Shown: positions 30,779 through 35,795 of the stretch, one piece after another | Layout: every line of letters starts with the position of its first letter | Position numbering within the stretch: the stretch's first letter is position 1 | Assembly: GCF_000717175.1 (NCBI RefSeq) | Contig: NZ_JNYD01000045.1 | Span: 1 to 35,795, forward strand | Reading direction: 5' to 3' | Source: Pseudonocardia autotrophica | GTDB taxonomy: Bacteria; Actinomycetota; Actinomycetes; Mycobacteriales; Pseudonocardiaceae | Length of the DNA stretch: 35,795 bases | Notes under the pieces: generated by a model | Told to the model about the DNA's origin: nothing | The model's database searches: none | The model's input: only the letters and a program-made list of their open reading frames with translations | Translations under genes and position numbers: made by a program

Positions 30779-31776
30779 GGCAGGTCGTGCTGGCGCCGGA
30801 CCGCACCCTCGTCGTCCGCGAGGTCACCAGGCCCGATCCGGGACCGGGCGAGGTCCTCCTGGACGTCGCGTACGCCGGGGTGTGCGGGTCCGACCTGCAC
30901 CGCATCTACGACTGGGACCCCGTCCCGGCCGGTTCGGTGCTCGGGCACGAGTTCAGCGGCCGCGTCGCCGGGCTCGGTGCCGACGTCGTGGGCTGGTCCG
31001 CGGGCGACCGGGTGACCGTGCTGCCCGTCGACCCCTGCGGAGCCTGTCCCGCGTGCAGCGGGCGTGGCGGGATCTGCCGCGCCGGCCTCGCCCGCGGGCC
31101 CGGACTGGGACGGCCCGGAGGCTACGCCGAGGCCGTGGTGGTCCCGGCGGGGATGCTGGTGCGGCTGCCGGACGGCGTCGACGACCAGGCGGGCGCGTTC
31201 GTCGAGCCGCTGGCGGTGGCGTGTCGAGCGGTCCGGCAGAGCGGTGCACGGCCGGGATCGCGCGTCGCCGTGCTCGGCGGCGGGCCGATCGGGCTGACTG
31301 TGGCTCTGGTGCTGCGCGCACGGGGCGCCGAGGCCGTTCGGCTGGTGGAGCCGAACCCCGCCCGGCGGGAGAGAGCGGCGGCGTCGGCTCCGGTGGCCGA
31401 GGATCTCGCGGTCGCGGTGGACGAACTCGGCCACCCCCTCGACGTCGTCCTCGACTGCACCGGCCACTTCGCCGCGGCCACCGGTGCGTTCCCGTTCGTG
31501 CGGGACGGCGCCACCGTCGTCGTCGTCGGGCTCTGCGGCACTCCGGCCACCGTCGACCTCGGCACCCTGGTTCGGGCCGAGATCGTGCTGCGCGGGACTC
31601 TCGCGTACGAGAGGCAGGACTTCGACGCCGCGATCGCGGCGCTCGCCGAGGGAGCGGTCCCGTGGAGGTCCGTGGTGACCGACGTCCGCCCGCTGGAGCA
31701 GGCCAATGCGGTTGTCCGGGACCTCCACGGAACGGCTTCCCCCCAGTTGAAGGTGCTCCTCTCGCCGACGGGATGA
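30775..31776 (+). CDS. Zinc-dependent medium-chain alcohol dehydrogenase
   Basis: 333 aa. Catalytic zinc residues C37 (GVCGSD), H58 and E59 (GHEFSG). The structural zinc cysteines are C88, C91, C94 and C101, the last spacing one residue shorter than the classical pattern. Nucleotide motif GGGPIG near 170. Resembles the 2,3-butanediol/sorbitol dehydrogenase group, NAD(P)-dependent. Third gene of the SDR-cupin-ADH operon, with ATGA overlap, so it probably acts on the same alcohol series. Confidence 0.92.
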   Translation: MRQVVLAPDRTLVVREVTRPDPGPGEVLLDVAYAGVCGSDLHRIYDWDPVPAGSVLGHEFSGRVAGLGADVVGWSAGDRVTVLPVDPCGACPACSGRGGICRAGLARGPGLGRPGGYAEAVVVPAGMLVRLPDGVDDQAGAFVEPLAVACRAVRQSGARPGSRVAVLGGGPIGLTVALVLRARGAEAVRLVEPNPARRERAAASAPVAEDLAVAVDELGHPLDVVLDCTGHFAAATGAFPFVRDGATVVVVGLCGTPATVDLGTLVRAEIVLRGTLAYERQDFDAAIAALAEGAVPWRSVVTDVRPLEQANAVVRDLHGTASPQLKVLLSPTG

Positions 31777-32186
31777 AGAGAGGCCACCGCCCCGCGCAGA
31801 CGTCTCGGAGGAGGCTCGTCGCGGCGCCGTGCGCAGGATCGGCTCGCCTGAATCGCCGCAGTGGAGAACGCGTACGCGGGCGGGTGGAGTCGCTGCATGC
31901 GGTCGGTAGCCCGGCCGGGTCGGCGAAGTGCACCTCCTGCCCGGTTCGCGCTGACGGTCCCGTGCCCGGCCGGCTCCTTCCCGCGGTCCCGGTCGACGAC
32001 GTGCACGGAGACTCGGCCCTTCGGCCGTGATCGTCGATCTCCGAGCGAGCGGGGGTCTCGGGCGCGAGGTCGGTCGCGCCGTCCCAGCCGCCGGAACGCC
32101 GGCGGGAGATGCCGCCTGCCGTCACTCAGCATCGTGCGTGGACGGTGCCGGTCCGGCCCGCCCGGTCCCTCGACGAGGAGGAACAC
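31777..32186. other. 410-bp stretch without a supportable gene
   Basis: No frame on either strand gives a recognisable protein, and no clear promoter, TetR- or GntR-type motif was seen. The composition stays coding-like, so an eroded gene is possible but not identified. GAGGAGGAA at the right end is the ribosome site of the MFS gene. Confidence 0.5.
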
Positions 32187-33479
32187 ATGGCGAACGCCGC
32201 TCTGACGAGGCGGTCCTGGCTCACGGTGGGTGGCAGCACCCTGGCCCTCACCGTGGGCGCATCGCCCATCCTGCTGCAGACGTCCGGCCTGTTCATGCTC
32301 CCGCTCGCCGAGGAGTACGGCTGGAGCCGTACCGAGGTCAGCGGTGCGAAGAGCCTCGCGGGCCTGTTCGCGACGGCGGCGGTGCTGGCCTACGGGTACC
32401 TGATCGCCCGTCACGGTTTACGCCGGGTCATGGTCCCGAGCCTGGTGCTGTTCTCCGTGGCCCTCGCCGGGATCGCATTCACGCCCGGATCGCTGGCGAT
32501 CTACTACGCGCTCGTCGTGGTGGCCGCCTGTCTCGGCGCGGCGCAGAACCCGCCGCCCTACGTCCAGGCGGTGTCCGGCTGGTTCGACCGCCGCCGCGGG
32601 CTGGCGATCGGGATCGCGGTCTGCGGCACCGGGCTCGGGACCTCTCTGGTCCCGCAGTACACGCAGGTCCTGATCGGGTCCGTCGGCTGGCGGGGGGCGT
32701 ACGTGGGCCTCGGTCTGCTGGTCCTCGTCGTGACGATGCCGTGCTGGCTCCTCCTGGTGCGCGAGCCGAGCCTGCGCGAGCGCGAGCAGCTGGGCTTCCT
32801 GCCCGTGACCGGATCTATCACCGGCTCGGGGCCGACACGCGAACTTCCCGGACTCACCCGTCGCGAGGCGGTGCGCACGCGGCAGTTCTGGATCCTTGCG
32901 GCCGCGACGCTCATCGGCTCCATCGCGCTCAACGGCAGCGCCGCCCACCTCGTGCCGATGCTGACCGACCGCGGGATGTCCCCCGCGGAGGCGGCGGCTG
33001 TGTTGCTGCCGGTCGGGGTCGCGTCGCTGCTCGGCAGGCCACTGGCGGGGCTGTTGCTCGACCGGTTCCACGGACCGACGGTCGCGGCGGTGCAGCAGCT
33101 GGTGCCGATCCTCGGCTTCGTGCTGATCGGAACCGGCTGGTCGCCTGTTGGGGGCGCGATCGCCTTCGGCCTGTCGATCGGAATCGAGGTCGACCTGGCG
33201 AGCTTCATGACCAGCCGCTACTTCGGGTTGAGGCACTTCTCCAAGGTCTACGGGTTCGTGTTCGCGATCTTCCAGCTCGGTGCGGCGGCGGGCGCCCTCG
33301 CCTACGCCGTGTCGTTCGACTATGCGGGGACCTACGCCGTCGCTTTCTGGGTGATCGGGGTGGCCCTGGTGTTGACCGCTGCGGCGTACCTGGCCCTCGG
33401 CACCTACCGCTATCCGGTCCACGTGCGCGCCACCGAGCCCGACGAGCGGACCCGCACCGCCGACGTGGCAGGCGGCTGA
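32187..33479 (+). CDS. MFS transporter (MCT/OFA-like)
   Basis: 430 aa, about 12 hydrophobic segments. LFMLPLAEEYGWSRTEVSGA near the first loop, YVQAVSGWFDRRRGLAIGIA (GWF-RRRGLA motif) and GRPLAGLLLDRFHG are typical of monocarboxylate/oxalate-formate-type MFS proteins. It probably carries an organic acid, perhaps an aromatic acid given the dioxygenase downstream. The ATG is set by GAGGAGGAACAC; a longer reading adds 26 unrelated residues. The 137-bp gap to the dioxygenase suggests a separate promoter or loose coupling. Confidence 0.9.
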   Translation: MANAALTRRSWLTVGGSTLALTVGASPILLQTSGLFMLPLAEEYGWSRTEVSGAKSLAGLFATAAVLAYGYLIARHGLRRVMVPSLVLFSVALAGIAFTPGSLAIYYALVVVAACLGAAQNPPPYVQAVSGWFDRRRGLAIGIAVCGTGLGTSLVPQYTQVLIGSVGWRGAYVGLGLLVLVVTMPCWLLLVREPSLREREQLGFLPVTGSITGSGPTRELPGLTRREAVRTRQFWILAAATLIGSIALNGSAAHLVPMLTDRGMSPAEAAAVLLPVGVASLLGRPLAGLLLDRFHGPTVAAVQQLVPILGFVLIGTGWSPVGGAIAFGLSIGIEVDLASFMTSRYFGLRHFSKVYGFVFAIFQLGAAAGALAYAVSFDYAGTYAVAFWVIGVALVLTAAAYLALGTYRYPVHVRATEPDERTRTADVAGG

Positions 33480-33616
33480 TCCACGATGACGCCCCGGTTG
33501 GGTTCCGACGACTGGAATGACCGCTGGTCGGCGGGGGACGGACGGATGACGCTTGAGGGACACGGATGCCGCTCGGTGGGCGGTGCCGTCCTGGACGACG
33601 AGGAGGTTGGTTCCGG

Positions 33617-34681
33617 ATGACGACTGCCCTGGGGCTCGGGCTGACGCACTACCCTCTGCTGGCGGGGACCGACGCCAACATGGCGAACCTGCTCCGGTGG
33701 ACCCTCACCGACCCGGACATCCCGGAGGCCGCCAAGGACGTCTCGTCCTGGCCGCAGCGGATGCGCGAGGAGTGGGGCGAGGACGGCGGCGAGAGCGCCG
33801 CGGCGGGCCACCGGGCGGCCCTCGTGGCCGGGCTGGCCCAGTGCCGCAAGGCGCTCGACGAGTTCCAGCCCGACCTCCTGGTCGTGTGGGGTGACGACCA
33901 GTTCGAGAACTTCCGCGAGGAGGTCGTCCCCCCGTTCTGCGTGCTGGCCTACGACGACCTGGAGCTGCACCCCTTCGAACTGCAGATCGAACGCGGTCTG
34001 CCGAACGCCTGGGGCATGCCGGACGAGACGACGTTCGTGCTGCGCGGGGACGCCGGCCGGGCCCGTGCGCTCGCAGACGGGCTGATCAACGACGGCTTCG
34101 ACATGGCCTACTCGTACCGCAAGCGTGCGGGGGCGCGGTTCCCGCACGCCATCCTGAACACGCAGATCTTCCTGGACTACGACAACGCCGGCTGCCGGTT
34201 CCCGTATCCCATCCTGCCGATCACCGTGAACTGCTACGGCCAGCACGCGATCGCCCGGCGCGGCGGTCTCGCCCGCTTCGCCGAGATCGCTGACGAGCGG
34301 CTGGACCCGGTCGGGCCGACCCCGCAGCGATGCCTCGCGCTGGGCGCGGCCGTCGCACGGAACCTTCGGGAGAGTGGGCTGCGGGTGGCCTACGTGGCGT
34401 CCTCCAGCTGGTCGCACGCCTTCCTGAACGACAAGGACTGGCACCTGCGGCCGGACGGCCCGGCCGACCAGGTCTTTTACGACGCGCTCGTCTCTGGGGA
34501 CCGCCGACCGTGGCAGGAGGCGACCGGCAGGCAGATCGTCGAGGCCGGTCAGCACGAGATGCTGAACTGGTTCTGCCTCCTGGGCGCCGTCGACGAGCTC
34601 GGCCTCGGCCCGACCTGGTCCGACTTCGTGACCACGGACGTCTTCAACTCCAACAAGGCGTTCGCCGTCTACACCGACTGA
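33617..34681 (+). CDS. LigB-type (class III) extradiol ring-cleavage dioxygenase
   Basis: 354 aa catalytic-subunit-like protein of the LigB superfamily, which cleaves catechol-type rings with non-haem Fe(II). H11 in LTHYP and H65 in AAGHRAAL lie at the positions of the LigB iron histidines (H12, H61). LLVVWGDDQFENF, LPITVNCYGQHAI and YVASSSWSHAFL are the later conserved blocks. The third, acidic ligand was not placed with certainty. AGGAGG lies 10 nt before the ATG. Followed by an MhpC-type hydrolase, the usual next enzyme of a meta-cleavage route. No separate small (LigA-like) subunit gene is seen. Confidence 0.85.
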   Translation: MTTALGLGLTHYPLLAGTDANMANLLRWTLTDPDIPEAAKDVSSWPQRMREEWGEDGGESAAAGHRAALVAGLAQCRKALDEFQPDLLVVWGDDQFENFREEVVPPFCVLAYDDLELHPFELQIERGLPNAWGMPDETTFVLRGDAGRARALADGLINDGFDMAYSYRKRAGARFPHAILNTQIFLDYDNAGCRFPYPILPITVNCYGQHAIARRGGLARFAEIADERLDPVGPTPQRCLALGAAVARNLRESGLRVAYVASSSWSHAFLNDKDWHLRPDGPADQVFYDALVSGDRRPWQEATGRQIVEAGQHEMLNWFCLLGAVDELGLGPTWSDFVTTDVFNSNKAFAVYTD

Positions 34682-34712
34682 CCCTGCTCCACCGACGTAG
34701 AGGAGTGAACCC

Positions 34713-35684
34713 ATGGCCCTGACCGACGAAGGCCTCGTCCCGATCCCCGGGATGGCGAGCCGCTGGGTGCGGCTGGCGAGCGGTGCGAAGGCCCACTACA
34801 TGACCTCCGGGGACCACGGTCCGGCCGTCGTGCTGCTGCACGGCGGGCTGCCCGGCTCGTCGGGCACCGCCGGCTGGCGGTTCATGGCTCCCTTCCTCGG
34901 GGAGAACGGCTTCCGGGTCTACTGCCCCGACCAGCCCGGCTTCGGGCACGCGGACACCTCGCCCGAGCATCTGCCGAACGGGGTGCATTCGCACGTGGAC
35001 TTCCTCCAGGAGTTCACCACCGCACTCTGTCTGGACGAGTTCCATCTGGCCGGCAACTCGATGGGTTGCATGAACACGGTCAACTATGTGGTCGCCCACC
35101 CCGAGCGGGTGCTCAGCTTCGCGCTCATCGCCGGCGGCATCGGCGACCAGCTCGCCCCCGAGAAGAAGCCGGAGGGCAAGAAGGACCTGCGGCGCTACGA
35201 CGGCACCCGGGACGGTATGCGCGCGATGATGACGGCGATCATCCACCGCGGCGAGGCGATCAGCGACGACCTGATCGAGATGCGGTTCCAGGCTGCGGAG
35301 CGGCAGAAGGAGGCGCACGCGCGCTACTGGCCCTCGCTGCGCCAGTACATGGGCGACCACCCCTGGGAGAGTGAGAGCCTGGCTGCCCGGATGTCGACCA
35401 AGGGGCGGATCGACCGGATCGACATCCCCGGGGTGTACCTCTACGGCCAGGACGACGTCCTCAACCCCGTGGAGTGGGGCTACGAGCAGGAGGACGTGCT
35501 GCCGAACGTCCAGTTCTTCTACCCACCGGACTGCGGGCACCAGGGCCAGACCGACCGTCCCGACCTGTTCAACCCGCTGTTCCTGGAGTTCTTCCGGGAC
35601 GGGCGGGTCAGCAGGCAGACGGCCGACGCCGCCGGGATCTCGAAGCGGCGCGCGGAGCTCGCCGCGGTCGTCGAGCAGGCCTGA
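34713..35684 (+). CDS. Alpha/beta hydrolase, meta-cleavage C-C hydrolase type
   Basis: 323 aa. Oxyanion region LLHGGLPGSSGTAGW near 41-55, DQPGFGHAD near 73-81, nucleophile elbow GNSMGC with S116, acid in GQDDVLNP, histidine in CGHQGQTDRP. This matches the MhpC/BphD group that splits ring-fission products. GNSMGC in place of GNSMGG is a small deviation. A C-terminal extension runs to QAADAAGISKRRAEL-like helices. GAGGAG precedes the ATG. It is paired with the dioxygenase 31 bp upstream, which supports the ring-cleavage reading. Confidence 0.88.
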   Translation: MALTDEGLVPIPGMASRWVRLASGAKAHYMTSGDHGPAVVLLHGGLPGSSGTAGWRFMAPFLGENGFRVYCPDQPGFGHADTSPEHLPNGVHSHVDFLQEFTTALCLDEFHLAGNSMGCMNTVNYVVAHPERVLSFALIAGGIGDQLAPEKKPEGKKDLRRYDGTRDGMRAMMTAIIHRGEAISDDLIEMRFQAAERQKEAHARYWPSLRQYMGDHPWESESLAARMSTKGRIDRIDIPGVYLYGQDDVLNPVEWGYEQEDVLPNVQFFYPPDCGHQGQTDRPDLFNPLFLEFFRDGRVSRQTADAAGISKRRAELAAVVEQA

Positions 35685-35717
35685 CCCGGTACGACCTGAG
35701 GAGTTTCAATGACCGTG

Positions 35718-35795
35718 TCAAGCCGCGTTGGCTGCGGGGGCCGGTGCCTCGGTGGTGAAGCGGCGGTTGTCACGGAGCAGCGCCCAGACGAGGTC
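35718..35795 (-). CDS. C-terminal end of a transposase, cut by the window edge
   Basis: The minus strand reads DLVWALLRDNRRFTTEAP and ends NAA-stop. This resembles the C-terminus of IS110/IS116/IS902-type transposases of actinobacteria. Only 25 codons lie inside the window, so family and intactness cannot be settled. Confidence 0.5.
   Translation of the reverse strand, partial: DLVWALLRDNRRFTTEAPAPAANAA

Noticed and set aside
33490..33560. GACCGCTGGTCGG-like sequence upstream of the dioxygenase, resembling the TetR operator
   Set aside because: The half-sites are one base closer than in the five good sites and the outer bases do not match, so it was not counted as an operator.

Overview
The window is very GC-rich (about 70% or more), with short intergenic gaps, many GTG starts and start/stop overlaps of the ATGA or GTGA type. 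Gene content (TetR and GntR-FCD regulators, luciferase-like monooxygenases, CaiB/BaiF proteins, short-chain dehydrogenases, a deazaflavin (F420)-type reductase, AtuA) points to an actinobacterium, most likely from the Pseudonocardia/Amycolatopsis/mycobacterial group. That placement is inferred from style and gene families. There is no rRNA, tRNA or CRISPR array.

Layout. (1) 96-2221: a CoA-transferase overlapping an HMG-CoA-lyase-type enzyme. (2) 2272-11649: a catabolic block around a TetR regulator. Divergent promoters serve a limonene-monooxygenase-like flavoprotein plus a degenerate RibB paralogue on one side, and an acyl-CoA dehydrogenase, a double-length CaiB/BaiF protein and the TetR gene on the other. 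A second divergent pair follows: another luciferase-like monooxygenase against nitroreductase, NTF2-like protein and thioesterase. (3) 11695-20019: a second block around a GntR-FCD regulator, holding AtuA, GntR, a second LimB-like monooxygenase, a second double CaiB/BaiF protein, an alpha/beta hydrolase, an NTF2-like protein, a FabL-like SDR and a NIPSNAP protein, closed by a strong hairpin. (4) 20084-21341: a heavily frameshifted IS110-type transposase. (5) 21592-24536: an MHS-type transporter divergent from two SDRs. (6) 24573-24991: remnants of an alcohol dehydrogenase and a LuxR-type regulator. (7) 25087-29245, minus strand: a DUF7064/7065-like protein, phosphotransferase, acyl-CoA synthetase and deazaflavin-type reductase. 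(8) 29406-31776: an SDR, cupin and zinc alcohol dehydrogenase operon. (9) 32187-35684: an MFS transporter, a LigB-type extradiol dioxygenase and an MhpC-type hydrolase. The right edge carries the C-terminus of another transposase.

Two recurrent operator-like motifs tie the island together. A 20-bp palindrome of the form TCGACCGACYRGTCGGKTGA occurs five times, only at promoters. It fits the TetR protein encoded at 7835. A 10-bp near-palindrome, TTGGAGCCAA, occurs six times at promoters or start codons. It fits the GntR protein encoded at 13488. Both motifs meet between the transporter and the SDR pair at about 22930-23036. The simplest reading is one large inducible pathway for an imported terpenoid-like or other branched/cyclic substrate. 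It would involve flavin-dependent oxygenation, dehydrogenation and hydrolysis, CoA activation or transfer, acyl-CoA dehydrogenation and retro-aldol (HMG-CoA-lyase-like) cleavage. LimB-like and AtuA-like proteins support a terpenoid theme, but the substrate cannot be read from sequence. No biotin-dependent carboxylase, as in the known acyclic-terpene route, is visible here.
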